From: Streptomyces sp. SA15
Lineage (GTDB): Bacteria > Actinomycetota > Actinomycetes > Streptomycetales > Streptomycetaceae
Direction of reading: 5' to 3'
Assembly (NCBI RefSeq): GCF_002291145.1
Contig: NZ_NTGE01000096.1
Coordinates: 1-64,000 of the forward strand
Length of the DNA: 64,000 nt
The translations under genes and the position numbers were made by a program. The notes under the pieces were generated by a model. It ran no database searches. It was not told where the DNA came from and saw only the letters and a program-made list of their open reading frames with translations. Below are positions 27,661-36,900 of the stretch, piece after piece; within the stretch, counting starts at the first letter, position 1; the number at the start of each line of letters is the position of its first letter.

Positions 27661-28877
27661 TGGCCACCGACACCGAATCCTCTCGCCGCGCGCGGCGGTC
27701 CACGACCGGCGGCGGCAAGAACGCACCCATGAGTCCCGGCACGAACGGCACCGCCCCCGCCGACACTCCCCGCAGCACAGGCACCGGTGGTCGGCTCCGC
27801 GGCCACCTGATCGGCACCTACGGCCTGCTCACCCTCACCGTCCTACTGTTCCTGATCTTCTCCCTCGCCCTGCCGGACACCTTCCCCACCCTGGACAACG
27901 CCTCCTCGATCCTGTCCAACCAGTCGATTCCGGCGATGCTCGCGCTCGGCGCGATGATTCCCATCGTCACCGGCAAGTTCGACCTGTCCGTCGGCTACGG
28001 CCTCGGTTTCGCCCACGTGCTGGCGATGCAACTCATCGTCCACAGCGGCTGGCCCTGGCCGGTGGCCTGCCTGGTCGTCATCGCCGGCGGCGGCCTCGTC
28101 GGCGTGTTCAACGGGCTGCTGGTCGAGTTCGCCCGGATCGACTCGTTCATCGCCACCCTCGGCACCGGCAGCGTGCTCTACGCCTTCACCGGCTGGATCA
28201 CCGACGGCGCCCGCATCGTCCCCGGCCCGCAGGGACTGCCCCCGGCCTTCACGGACCTGTACGACTCCAAGTTCCTGGGCCTGCCGGTGCCCGCCTTCTA
28301 CGTCCTCGGCCTCGCCGTCGTCCTGTGGCTGCTGCTGGAACGCCTGCCCCTGGGGCGCTACCTGTATGTCATCGGCTCCAACGCGCGAGCCGCCGACCTG
28401 GTCGGCATCCCCACCCGCCGCTACGGCATCTACGCCTTCGCCGGGTCCGGGCTCGTGGTCGGCTGCGCCGGAGTCCTGCTCGCCGCCCAGCAGCAGATCG
28501 GCAACCCCAGCGTCGGTATGGACTACCTGCTGCCCGCCTTCGTCGGCGCGCTGCTCGGCTCCACCGCCATCAAGCCCGGCCGCGCCAACGCCGCCGGCAC
28601 CGTCGTGGCCGTAGCGATCCTCGCGATCGGTCTCGCCGGCATCCAGCAGCTCGGAGCCGAGTTCTGGGCCACCTCCCTGTTCAACGGCGGCACCCTCCTC
28701 CTCGCGGTCGGCCTGGCCGGCTACTCCGCCCGCCGCCGCCTGCGCGCCGGTGCCACCGCCACGCGCAGGTCGCTGTCCGAGCCGCCGGCGTCTGCCGCGT
28801 CGGCGCCCGCATCCGCATCCGCATCCGACGGGGAATCCGAACCCCGGCCGCCGTCCACGACAGCGGACCAGGTCTGA
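27660..28877 (+). CDS. Sugar ABC transporter permease (RbsC type)
   Basis: The ATG at 27660 shares its first base with the ATPase stop (TGATG). The 405-residue protein has a disordered 40-residue N-terminus and about 8-10 membrane segments with the LGAMIPIVTGKFDLSVG and GSNARAADLVGI blocks of the RbsC family. A Ser/Ala/Pro-rich tail of about 45 residues follows the last segment and is unusual. It forms the membrane channel of the importer. Confidence 0.9.
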   Translation: MATDTESSRRARRSTTGGGKNAPMSPGTNGTAPADTPRSTGTGGRLRGHLIGTYGLLTLTVLLFLIFSLALPDTFPTLDNASSILSNQSIPAMLALGAMIPIVTGKFDLSVGYGLGFAHVLAMQLIVHSGWPWPVACLVVIAGGGLVGVFNGLLVEFARIDSFIATLGTGSVLYAFTGWITDGARIVPGPQGLPPAFTDLYDSKFLGLPVPAFYVLGLAVVLWLLLERLPLGRYLYVIGSNARAADLVGIPTRRYGIYAFAGSGLVVGCAGVLLAAQQQIGNPSVGMDYLLPAFVGALLGSTAIKPGRANAAGTVVAVAILAIGLAGIQQLGAEFWATSLFNGGTLLLAVGLAGYSARRRLRAGATATRRSLSEPPASAASAPASASASDGESEPRPPSTTADQV

Positions 28878-29016
28878 GAACCGCCGGTCATCGACCTCGT
28901 TCGCCGGCGACCAGCCCTCGCCCCCGCCGCCGGTGCGGGCAGCCTGCCGGTCCGGATGCCCACGATGCCGCCCGTCCCGTCAGCACAGTCCCGAAGGGCA
29001 TTCGCCTCACCCCACG

Positions 29017-29056
29017 CCTTCCCCGTACCGCCTTCCCCGTACCGCCTTCCCCGTAC
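29017..29056. repeat. 14-bp tandem repeat, 2.9 copies
   Basis: CCTTCCCCGTACCG is repeated at 29017, 29031 and (partial) 29045, in the 198-bp gap before the binding-protein gene. It lies just ahead of the ribosome site, so slippage here could change the leader length. Confidence 0.75.
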
Positions 29057-29075
29057 GTCAGCAAGGAGCACGCTC

Positions 29076-30230
29076 GTGTCGTACCACCTCACCCGCAAGG
29101 CGCCCCTGAGAGCCGTAGCGGCCCTCGCCCTGGTCACCGCCTTCGCCGCGGGCTGCACCCGTGGCTCGGAGGCCGGCTCCGCCGGCACCGTCACGTCCTC
29201 GAAGGCCGGCTGCCCCGCCGTCCTCGCCAAGGCCAAGAAAGCGGTCAAGGCGGCCGAGGACGTCAACGCCCCTTGGAACGGCCCGACCACGGGCCCCAAG
29301 GCGGTCCCCGGCAAGACCCTCGTCTACGTCGCCCAGAGCATGACCAACCCGGGAGTCGCCGGCGCCGCCGAGGGGGTCAAGGAGGCCGCCAAGGCCATCG
29401 GCTGGAAGGTGCGGATCATCGACGGCCAGGGCACCCCGGCCGGCATCCAGGCCGCGCTCGGTCAGGCCGTCGCCGTCAAGCCCGCCGGCATCGTGCTGTC
29501 CGGCTTCGACCCCAAGTCGACCGCGCAGCAGGTCGCACAGGCCAACACCGCTGGCATCCCGCTCATCGGCTGGCACGCCGTGGACGCCCCCGGCCCCAGC
29601 ACGAACCCGAAGCTCTTCAGCAACGTCACCACACGGGTCCAGGACGTCGCCAAGATCAGCGCCGACTGGGTCATCAGCCAGTCCAACGGCCGGGCGGGCG
29701 TGGTGGTCTTCACCGACGCCTCCATCCCGTTCGCCAAGGGCAAGTCGGACCTGATCGAGAAGGAACTCGCCGCCTGCTCCGACGTCAAGGTCCTGACGAC
29801 GTCCAACATCCCCATCGCCGACGCCAGCAACCGCACCCCGCAGGAGGTGTCCGCCCTCGTCTCCCGCTACGGCACCAAGTGGACGAACTCCATCGCGATC
29901 AACGATCTCTACTTCGCCGACGCCGCCCCGTCGCTGCGGGCGGCGGGCAAGCAGGGCAACGGAGCCCCGTTCAACATCGGCGCCGGTGACGGCGACCCGT
30001 CCGCCTTCCAGCGCATCAACAGCAAGCAGTTCCAGGCGGCGACGGTTCCTGAGCCGCTGTCCGAGCAGGGCTGGCAGATCGTCGACGAGTTCAACCGCGC
30101 CTTCGCCGGCAAGCCCGCCAGCGGTTACGTCGCTCCGGTCCACATCACCACGGCCGACAACAGCGGCGGCAAGTCCTCCTGGGACCCCAACGGATACCGC
30201 GAGGCATACCGGAAGCTCTGGGGCAAGTGA
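29076..30230 (+). CDS. Sugar ABC transporter substrate-binding lipoprotein
   Basis: This 384-residue periplasmic-binding-protein-like protein starts at GTG 29076 after AAGGAG. It has a lipoprotein signal (residues 1-26, ALVTAFAAGC) with the lipobox cysteine. The body shows the two-lobed type I pattern (VYVAQSMTNPGVAGAAEGVKE, VVVFTDASIPFAKGKSD) of ribose/xylose-type receptors. It delivers the ligand to the permease at 27660. The ligand is unknown; the cotranscribed transaldolase suggests a pentose or hexose feeding the pentose phosphate pathway. Confidence 0.87.
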   Translation: MSYHLTRKAPLRAVAALALVTAFAAGCTRGSEAGSAGTVTSSKAGCPAVLAKAKKAVKAAEDVNAPWNGPTTGPKAVPGKTLVYVAQSMTNPGVAGAAEGVKEAAKAIGWKVRIIDGQGTPAGIQAALGQAVAVKPAGIVLSGFDPKSTAQQVAQANTAGIPLIGWHAVDAPGPSTNPKLFSNVTTRVQDVAKISADWVISQSNGRAGVVVFTDASIPFAKGKSDLIEKELAACSDVKVLTTSNIPIADASNRTPQEVSALVSRYGTKWTNSIAINDLYFADAAPSLRAAGKQGNGAPFNIGAGDGDPSAFQRINSKQFQAATVPEPLSEQGWQIVDEFNRAFAGKPASGYVAPVHITTADNSGGKSSWDPNGYREAYRKLWGK

Positions 30231-30258
30231 CCGGCGCCCGGGAAGCAGGAGACGCACC

Positions 30259-31404
30259 ATGACTGACAACGCGCTCAAGCGCCTCTCCGAGGAAGGCGTC
30301 GCGATCTGGCTGGACGACCTCTCCCGCAAGCGGATCACGTCCGGCAACCTCGCCGAGCTCATCGACCATCGGCACGTCACAGGAGTCACCACGAACCCGA
30401 CGATCTTCCAACAGGCGATCGGCGACGGCGACGACTACCTGGACCGCTTCCACGACATGGCCCTGCGCGGGGTCACGGTGTCCGAGGCCGTACGCATGAT
30501 CACCGCCGCGGACGTGCGGGACGCGGCCGATCTCCTGCGGCCGGTCTTCGAGACCACCGGGGGCAAGGACGGATGGGTCTCCATCGAGGTCGACCCCCGG
30601 CTCGCGCACGGCACAGACGCGACGATCGCCGAGGCCGGACATCTCGCCTGGCTGATCGACCGTCCCAACACCCTGATCAAGATCCCGGCCACCAAGGCGG
30701 GCCTTGTGGCCATCACCGAGACGATCGCCACCGGCATCAGCGTCAACGTCACGCTGATCTTCTCGCTGGAGCGCTACCGCGAGGTCATGGACGCGTACCT
30801 GTGCGGCCTGGAGAAAGCGCGCGACAAGGGCCTCGACCTCTCGCGTATCCACTCGGTCGCGTCCTTCTTCATCTCCCGTGTGGACACCGAGATCGACAAG
30901 CGACTCGACGCCCTGGGCACCCCGCAGGCCAGGGCACTTCGCGGCAAGGCCGCCGTCGCCAACGCCCGCCTCGCCTACCGGGCGTACGAGGAGGTCTTCG
31001 GCTCGGCCGACGGGGCGACGGCACCTTCCGACCGCTGGAACGCCCTGGAGAAGGCGGGTGCCGACAAGCAGCGCCCCCTGTGGGCCTCCACGGGTGTGAA
31101 GGACCCGGCCTACCCGGACACCTTTTACGTCACCGAGCTGGTCGCACCCGGCACCGTCAACACCATGCCCGAGGCCACCCTGCAGGCCACCGCCGATCAC
31201 GGTCGGATCACCGGCAACACCGTCGCGGGCACTCACGAGCAGGCCCGCGCCGACCTCGATGCGATCAAGAAGTCGGGCATCTCGTATGCCGGTGTGGTCC
31301 AGGTCCTGGAGACCGAGGGCATCCAGAAGTTCCAGCACTCCTGGGACGGCCTGCTGAGCGCCGTCCGCGGCGCGCGGGCACGCCATGGCGGGTCGCGGGT
31401 GTGA
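30259..31404 (+). CDS. tal: Transaldolase
   Basis: This 381-residue transaldolase of the actinobacterial long form starts at ATG 30259. It has VTTNPTIFQQAI, WVSIEVDPRLA and the Schiff-base lysine K141 in LIKIPATKAG. It exchanges dihydroxyacetone units between sedoheptulose 7-phosphate and glyceraldehyde 3-phosphate. It is 28 bp behind the binding-protein gene, so it is a dedicated paralogue within the sugar operon, processing the ribulose 5-phosphate made by Gnd. Confidence 0.92.
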   Translation: MTDNALKRLSEEGVAIWLDDLSRKRITSGNLAELIDHRHVTGVTTNPTIFQQAIGDGDDYLDRFHDMALRGVTVSEAVRMITAADVRDAADLLRPVFETTGGKDGWVSIEVDPRLAHGTDATIAEAGHLAWLIDRPNTLIKIPATKAGLVAITETIATGISVNVTLIFSLERYREVMDAYLCGLEKARDKGLDLSRIHSVASFFISRVDTEIDKRLDALGTPQARALRGKAAVANARLAYRAYEEVFGSADGATAPSDRWNALEKAGADKQRPLWASTGVKDPAYPDTFYVTELVAPGTVNTMPEATLQATADHGRITGNTVAGTHEQARADLDAIKKSGISYAGVVQVLETEGIQKFQHSWDGLLSAVRGARARHGGSRV

Positions 31405-31453
31405 GGGGCAACCCGGCCTCCGCCGTCCGCGGCTCATGATCATTCGTCGGCGG

Positions 31454-31630
31454 TCATGCGGTCCCGCTGTCGTCCACCCGCTCGCCCTCCGCCTGGGACG
31501 GCTCGGTCCTGGGGACCTCTGCGTGCTGCTCCTCGGCGGCAAGCTCCGCCGGTTCATCACGCTCGCCCTCGGCCTGGGAGGGCGTGTGAGAGTACAGCCA
31601 GGGGTCGAATTCCGAGGCTTGGGTCTTCAT
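31454..31630 (-). CDS. Small acidic protein with duplicated PSQAEGER motif
   Basis: A 58-residue frame runs from ATG 31630, behind an excellent GGGAGG ribosome site, to TGA 31454. It starts MKTQASEFDPWLY and contains the octapeptide PSQAEGER twice (residues 17-24 and 45-52), separated by an acidic Glu/Ala stretch. About a quarter of residues are Glu or Asp. No signal peptide or membrane segment is seen. Function is unknown. Good start context and an internal repeat argue that it is a real gene. Confidence 0.65.
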   Translation of the reverse strand: MKTQASEFDPWLYSHTPSQAEGERDEPAELAAEEQHAEVPRTEPSQAEGERVDDSGTA

Positions 31631-31715
31631 GGCGGGCCTCCCTCGGTCGCTCAGCTCCTATGCTCCCCCGCGACCGCGGCCGCGGCCAGAGCAGTCGACG
31701 TCCAGGGGCTTGCGT

Positions 31716-31769
31716 TGAGAGCCCGAATGTTCACCACCCGCCCCACCCTCCAGGGCACCTTCGGCATGG
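31716..31769 (+). repeat. Left copy of a 54-bp direct repeat of the ggt 5' end (candidate attL)
   Basis: This segment matches 50896-50949 at 53 of 54 positions; the only mismatch is C at 31722 against G at 50902. It includes the ribosome site and first 14 codons of the ggt gene at 50907, but the frame here runs to a stop at 31790 after 21 codons. The two copies are in direct orientation, with an integrase remnant next to the right copy, as expected of attachment sites. Confidence 0.75.
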
Positions 31770-31798
31770 AGGCCCCGGGACCGGGGCGCTGAGCCGAG

Positions 31799-32131
31799 CT
31801 GCACAACAGCGACAACATCATCGTCGCGCCCGGTGTGGACAACGGGGCGCGCCACACGCACGACTATGTCGGCAATCAGGCCAACGACGCCTTCGCCGAC
31901 AATGAGGACTTCGCGGCCGGCGAGACGACCTGCCAGAGCAAGGGGGACAAATCGTCGTTCGACGCCGACCAGCCGGGCGGTGGTGCCGAGGGCGATGTGG
32001 GCAAGATCCTCACGGCCTCGCAGGTGACCCTGGAATGCGTGGGCAACCCGAGCAGCAAGGTCGTGGCGATGCCCAAGTTCCTGCGGATCATCACCGGAGA
32101 CGCCAAGGCGTTCACCAACGGAACGGACGGC
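31799..32131 (+). pseudogene. Fragment of a secreted DUF1996-domain protein
   Basis: Without a start codon of its own, this frame encodes residues resembling the DUF1996 domain: NIIVAPGVDNGARHTHDYVGN with its His motif, then FDADQPGGGA and FLRIITGDAKAFTNGT. The N-terminal signal region is missing. Part of the middle appears deleted after the cysteine in TTCQSKGDKS, and homology stops near 32131. It lies immediately inside the candidate left attachment repeat, so it is probably a remnant of island cargo. Confidence 0.6.
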
Positions 32132-32260
32132 ATCCGGGTCAACCCCGGCACGGCCGTCCTCCTCGCCTCCGGCTGGTCCTTCGTCGACAGCCACATCTTC
32201 TGGCCGCGCGGGGTGGCGGGTGGCCGCCCAGGTGATCTGTCATACGGGCGCGTGCCGAGG

Positions 32261-32590
32261 TCATTTGGGCGGCAGGCTCGATGCGAAAGTGCGTCCCTTG
32301 TCGATCCACTCGTCGAGGACGTCGTCCTCCTTGAGCGCGGTCCCGGCGACGAGGATCCAGCCGCGCATCGGGCGGCCGGTCATGTCGAAGACGCGTGCGC
32401 CGGGCCGGGCCAGAGCCGCGTCGGCGTCGTCGGGGCCGACCCGCACCATGAGATCGTCGCCGCTCACGCCCACGGCCATGTTGCCGCGGTGCAGGAAGGC
32501 GATCCCGCCGAACATGCGCTTCTCCGTGATGTCCGGCTCAGCGCCCAGCCGTTGTCTGATCCGTTCGGCCAAGCCTTCGTCGTACGCCAT
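32261..32590 (-). CDS. TfoX N-terminal-domain protein
   Basis: From ATG 32590 the 109-residue protein shows the TfoX_N pattern: ITEKRMFGGIAFLHRGNMAVGV, then MVRVGP and MTGRPMRGW. In Gammaproteobacteria TfoX regulates competence; the stand-alone actinobacterial domain has no assigned role. It lies 11 bp downstream of the disrupted SRPBCC gene and probably shares its transcript. Confidence 0.82.
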   Translation of the reverse strand: MAYDEGLAERIRQRLGAEPDITEKRMFGGIAFLHRGNMAVGVSGDDLMVRVGPDDADAALARPGARVFDMTGRPMRGWILVAGTALKEDDVLDEWIDKGRTFASSLPPK

Positions 32591-32601
32591 GCCGGTTCCT
32601 C

Positions 32602-33029
32602 CTAGCGTCCGGTGAGTCTCTGCTCGAGGTCGCGCAGGTCCTTGCCGAGGGAGGAGCGGACCCGACGGGCCAGGAGGTGCGGCCAGCCGGTAGAAGCCGC
32701 CTTCCGCCCCGGACACGAATGCGGGCGAGGGTGCCCCGCGCGTCCGGCTCGAAGGTGTACGTGACGTGCATGGGCATCGAGCCGGCCACGAAGATCATGT
32801 CCAGGCGGGGCGGCTCGTACGCGGCCACGCGCAGGACGTAGTCGAAGCGCCGGCCGGGGAAGTACGCCGTCCGGTTGATCTCGGCGCCCACGCCGAAGCC
32901 GCCTACGTCCGCCTCCCGGGTCAGTTCCGCGGTGCGGATGCCCTGGGTCCACTTGGCGTCTTGGCGCCAGTCCATGGCGTACTCGGCCACCCGTTCGGGC
33001 GGGAGTGGGATCACGCTATCCGCGGACAC
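32602..33029 (-). pseudogene. SRPBCC-family protein gene with two frame changes
   Basis: The first part, from GTG 33029, reads as a START/SRPBCC domain (SVIPLPPERVAEYAMDWR, then MPMHVTYTFEP and LARIRV). Near 32716 the frame moves to one encoding EGGFYRLAAP, and near 32685 it moves again to LLARRVRSSLGKDLRDLEQRL, ending at TAG 32604-32602. The joined pieces make a normal protein of about 143 residues. The changes are one- or two-base indels in a G-run and a C-rich stretch, so they may be true mutations or sequence errors. Confidence 0.7.
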
Positions 33030-33257
33030 ATCCGATCGTCATGGCGCTGCTGCCTTGTCCTCGGCGGGCCGGGATCCGGGGCCCGGCGGGTGCCTCCAGG
33101 ATCCGGGAGGCGGGATACCGGCGCACGACGAGCGGTCGGGCACTCCTGGAACCCACCCTGTGCCAGTGCGTCGTAACGGGACAGCGCGCGATTTCCGCGA
33201 GACGCTGCCGCTGGCACCGCCCCTCGCCCCTGTCCGCTCTGCTCCCCGGAGTCCGCC

Positions 33258-33996
33258 ATGGCAGCACCGCCGACCCCGTCCACCGAGGACGGATACCGCT
33301 TCGACGACCTGCGCGCGCTCTTCATCAACTGCACGCTCAAGCCGTCCCCCCAGCTCAGCCACACCCAGGGACTCATCGACAAGAGCCGGGCGATCATGGA
33401 CGCGCAGGGGGTGACCACGGAGCTCGTCCGCGCGGTCGACCAGGACATCGCGCCGGGTGTGTACCCCGACATGACCGAACACGGTTTCGCCACGGACGCC
33501 TGGCCCGCGCTGTACGAGCAGGTGCTGGCCGCGGACATCCTGGTCCTGGCCGGGCCCATCTGGCTGGGCGACAACAGCTCCGTCACCAAGCAGGTCATCG
33601 AGCGCCTCTACAGCTGCTCCAGCCTGCTCAACCCCGAGGGACAGTACGCCTACTACGGACGGGTCGGAGGGTGTCTGATCACCGGCAACGAGGACGGCGT
33701 CAAGCACTGCGCCATGAACGTCCTCTACAGCCTGCAGCACCTCGGCTACACCATCCCGCCGCAGGCGGACGCCGGCTGGATCGGCGCCGCGGGTCCCGGC
33801 CCCTCCTACCTGGACCCCGATTCGGGCGGCCCGGAGAACGACTTCACCAACCGCAACACCAACTTCATGACCTGGAACCTGATGCACCTGGCCGCCATGC
33901 TCAAAACGGGCCGGAGGCGTTCCACCCCACGGCAACCAGCGCACGGAGTGGGATGCCGGCTGCCGACCGGGGGCGGACAACCCCGAGCACCGCTAG
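33258..33996 (+). pseudogene. Flavodoxin/NADPH-dependent FMN reductase family gene with one-base insertion
   Basis: From ATG 33258 the frame encodes a flavodoxin-like fold: LRALFINCTLKPSP for the phosphate loop, ILVLAGPIWLGDNSSVTKQVIERLY and GGCLITGNEDGVKH. At the A-run 33903-33906 an extra base shifts the frame. Removing one A lets it continue as LKRAGGVPPHGNQRTEWDAG to a TAG at 33994-33996, a typical family C-terminus. Without correction the frame runs on to 35198 through unrelated sequence. About 215 residues of the fold precede the shift, so some function may remain. Confidence 0.78.
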
Positions 33997-34151
33997 CAGG
34001 ACCGGGAGCCCACTGCTTTCGATCCCCGTGGCCGACGGTGCGACGTAAGGATTCCTGTTGCCATTGGTGGTGCCGTCGGCGTGGCGGTAGATCCGGCAAC
34101 GACAGGCCCGGCCGATGGACCTCGTGGGCGAACGGTTCGCTGCCGTTCAAC

Positions 34152-34961
34152 TCAGTCCTGGGACTCCACCTCCCGCCAGAAGGCGTCGACCCGTGCGTTG
34201 AACATGTCGGGGACCTCCTGGAAGGGCTGGTGGGCTTCGCCGGGCAGTACCTCGAACCTGGCGCCCGGGATCCTGTCGGCAACGGCTCGGCCGAGGCGCG
34301 GCGGTGTGGCGATGTCCAGTTCGCCGGCCAGCACCAGGGTCGGCGCGGTGATCTGCGCCAGGCGGTCGAGCGTGTCATGGGTCCGGAACGGGGCGAGCTG
34401 GCGCTGGAAGGCTTCGACGGACTGCGGATGCGGGAAGGCCAGGGTTTCCTCGATGATCCGGTCGACAGTGCCGTCGGCGTGCGCCCGCGGGGTGTAGATC
34501 CACAGCAGGAACGCCTCCAGCATGGCGCGTTCGCTGGGGGCACGCTCGGCCATCCAGTGCCAGAAGCCCGTCATCGTCCGGAAGTAGGCATCGGAGCGGC
34601 CCCACGTGCTCATGAGGACGAGGCTGCGGACGAGCCGGGGCTGGCTGAGCGCGAGTTCCTGTGCGATGCGGCTGCCTCCCGAGAACCCCATGACATGGGC
34701 GGCCGGGATGTCGAGTGCGCGCAGTACCGCGGCGGCGTCCTCGGCCATTCCGGGTACCGACAGGGGGCCCTCGGGCAGCGGCGTACGCCCGGTTCCGCGG
34801 TTGTCGTAGGCGGTGAGCCGATAGCGGTCGGCAAGCCCGTCGAGCTGTGCCTGCCAGGCTTCGGCGGGGTCGCTGAGCCCGGCGATGAGCAGGACGTCCG
34901 GTCCCTGGCCGCGGCGCTCGACCCAGATCTCTCCCGTGCCGGCTTTGATCATTTCGCCCAT
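34152..34961 (-). CDS. Alpha/beta hydrolase
   Basis: This 269-residue protein starts at ATG 34961 behind an AGGAGG site. It has the oxyanion strand VLLIAGLSDP, the DNRGTGRTP loop and the nucleophile elbow GFSGGS. The acid (GELDIATPP) and the catalytic His (GEAHQPFQE) follow. This pattern fits the 3-oxoadipate enol-lactonase/haloperoxidase-like group. Substrate is not predictable. It is convergent with the disrupted flavodoxin gene and divergent from the FAD oxidase. Confidence 0.87.
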   Translation of the reverse strand: MGEMIKAGTGEIWVERRGQGPDVLLIAGLSDPAEAWQAQLDGLADRYRLTAYDNRGTGRTPLPEGPLSVPGMAEDAAAVLRALDIPAAHVMGFSGGSRIAQELALSQPRLVRSLVLMSTWGRSDAYFRTMTGFWHWMAERAPSERAMLEAFLLWIYTPRAHADGTVDRIIEETLAFPHPQSVEAFQRQLAPFRTHDTLDRLAQITAPTLVLAGELDIATPPRLGRAVADRIPGARFEVLPGEAHQPFQEVPDMFNARVDAFWREVESQD

Positions 34962-35136
34962 GCCCGGCCTCCTGGAACGGATCTTCGTGGAGAGCCCACG
35001 CCCGCGCACCCGTACCCACACCGTCCCACAGGCCCTGGAGATCTGCTTGTGTCGCGGCGACCGCAGAGGCCGTACCGCAGTTGCGGATGGCGGCCCCCTC
35101 CGTCCGCCGTGATGCTGGAAATGGGAGGTGACCACC

Positions 35137-36600
35137 ATGAGCGAGACGCCCAACCGTGGACATCAGGCCGGCCCTGGCGGCCGGACCACCCCGGATAACG
35201 GTCTTCCCCGCGCCGTCCTGGACCGCTTCGCCTCAGGGCTGCGCGGGCGTCTCATCCGCCCCGAGGACCCAGATTACGAGACGGCGCGAGCAGTGTGGAA
35301 CGGCATGATCGACCGGCGGCCGGCGCTCGTGGCACGCTGCCGCGGTGAGGACGATGTGGTCGCCTCCGTGAATTTCGCCCGGGACAACTCGCTGCCGCTC
35401 GCGGTGCGCGGGGGCGGTCACGGGGTGGGGGGCCAGGCGGTCTGCGACGGCGGACTGGTCGTCGACCTGTCGGAGATGACGGACCTCGACGTCCGCCCCG
35501 AGGGGCTCACGGCCCGTGCGCAGGGCGGCTGCACCCTGGGAGACCTCGACCGCGCAACCCAGCGGCATGGGCTCGCCGCACCCGTGGGAGTGGTGTCGGC
35601 GACCGGGATCGCCGGGCTCACCCTGTCGGGCGGAATGGGCTGGCTCCGCCGCAAGTACGGTCTGAGCTGCGACAACCTTGTATCGGCCAGTGTGGTCACG
35701 GCTGAGGGGGCGCTGCTCACCGCGAGCGGGAGTGTGAACCAGGACTTGTTCTGGGCGATCCGCGGGGGCGGCGGCAACTTCGGCGTCGTGACCTCCTTCG
35801 AGTACCGGCTGTATCCCGTGGGGCCGCGTGTGTTCCTCTGCACTGTGTACTACCCGTTGGAGCGGGTCGAGGAGGTGCTCCGGGCCTGTGAGCGGTACGT
35901 CGCCGAGTCGCCGGAGGAGGCAGCACCGCTCGTCGTCCTAGGCCGGATACCGCAGGCCGAGGAGTTCCCGGCGGCGGCGCACGGAGAACCCTTCGCGGCG
36001 GTCCTCGCGGTGTCCCCCGGCGCCGGTGAGACGGCAGCCGAGGAGGGGGAGCGCGCGCTGCGGCCGCTGCGGAAAATCGCCGAGCCCCTCTGCGACCTCA
36101 GCGAAGCCGTCCCCTACACCGAGGGGCAGAAGTTCCTGGACGACGACTACCCGGACGGCAGGCTCTACTACTGGAAGTCCGTGAACGCGCCCGAGCTCAG
36201 CGACAAGCTGATCGCGCGCCTCACCGAACACGCCGCCGCGGCACCCTCGCCCGACTCGACCATCGACGTCTGGTACCAGGGTGGCGCGATGGCGCGGGTA
36301 GACGAGCAGGAGACGGCCTTCGCCAACCGCGGCGTGCCCTACCTGTTCGGCATCGAAGGGAACTGGGACCGCGAGGCCGACTCGGAGCGGAATGTTGCCT
36401 GGGTCCGCGACACCTTCGCCGACCTGCGCCACTTCTCCACCGGGGGCGTCTACCTCAATTTCCCCGGCTTCCTGGAAGAGGGGGAGCAACTCCTACGGGA
36501 GGGCTACGGCAGCAACTACGACCGGCTGTCGGAGATCAAGGCGAAGTACGACCCCGGCAACCTACTCCGCTTCAACGCGAACATCACACCGAAGGGCTGA
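35137..36600 (+). CDS. BBE-type FAD-linked oxidase
   Basis: This 487-residue PCMH-type FAD oxidase starts at ATG 35137, preceded by GGGAGG. It has the VRGGGHGVGG block whose His is a usual covalent flavin attachment point, SGGMGWLRRKYGLSCDNL, and the berberine-bridge C-terminus (NYDRLSEIKAKYDPGNLLRFN). Such enzymes oxidise alcohols, sugars or alkaloid-like compounds. No biosynthetic neighbours are present, so the role is open. Confidence 0.9.
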   Translation: MSETPNRGHQAGPGGRTTPDNGLPRAVLDRFASGLRGRLIRPEDPDYETARAVWNGMIDRRPALVARCRGEDDVVASVNFARDNSLPLAVRGGGHGVGGQAVCDGGLVVDLSEMTDLDVRPEGLTARAQGGCTLGDLDRATQRHGLAAPVGVVSATGIAGLTLSGGMGWLRRKYGLSCDNLVSASVVTAEGALLTASGSVNQDLFWAIRGGGGNFGVVTSFEYRLYPVGPRVFLCTVYYPLERVEEVLRACERYVAESPEEAAPLVVLGRIPQAEEFPAAAHGEPFAAVLAVSPGAGETAAEEGERALRPLRKIAEPLCDLSEAVPYTEGQKFLDDDYPDGRLYYWKSVNAPELSDKLIARLTEHAAAAPSPDSTIDVWYQGGAMARVDEQETAFANRGVPYLFGIEGNWDREADSERNVAWVRDTFADLRHFSTGGVYLNFPGFLEEGEQLLREGYGSNYDRLSEIKAKYDPGNLLRFNANITPKG

Positions 36601-36900
36601 GCGCCGCACCACCCGCCAGCGTGCCGCCAACAGCGCTGAGGTCCTCTTGGCCCGGTACACCTGCAGGGCACCGTGCTGCGCGCTTCAAGAGCGGTCGGCA
36701 TGTGCTGTTCGAGGAATGGGACGGGCGGGCCTGGATCAAGGCGCACGGCATACCTGCCGAGCCCTGCTGCCGAGTGTCGCAATGACGCTCATCGCGGGAC
36801 GGGGTGGTGGCCCGAAGCCGGGTGCCGTCGCAGCGATGAGTCTGCCGGCGCCCACAGGTCTCCCTTCCCACCGAGACAACCAACTCATCCGGAGTAAGGC
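36601..36900. other. Gap with no supported gene
   Basis: Three hundred bases separate the FAD oxidase and the DHFR-like gene. Short frames exist on both strands, but none has a ribosome site and recognisable product. I see no strong stem-loop. Confidence 0.5.

Noticed and set aside
33258..35198. A 646-codon frame beginning as flavodoxin
   Set aside because: After 33906 it reads unrelated sequence, including the antisense of the hydrolase gene; the real product ends at 33996 after correcting one base.
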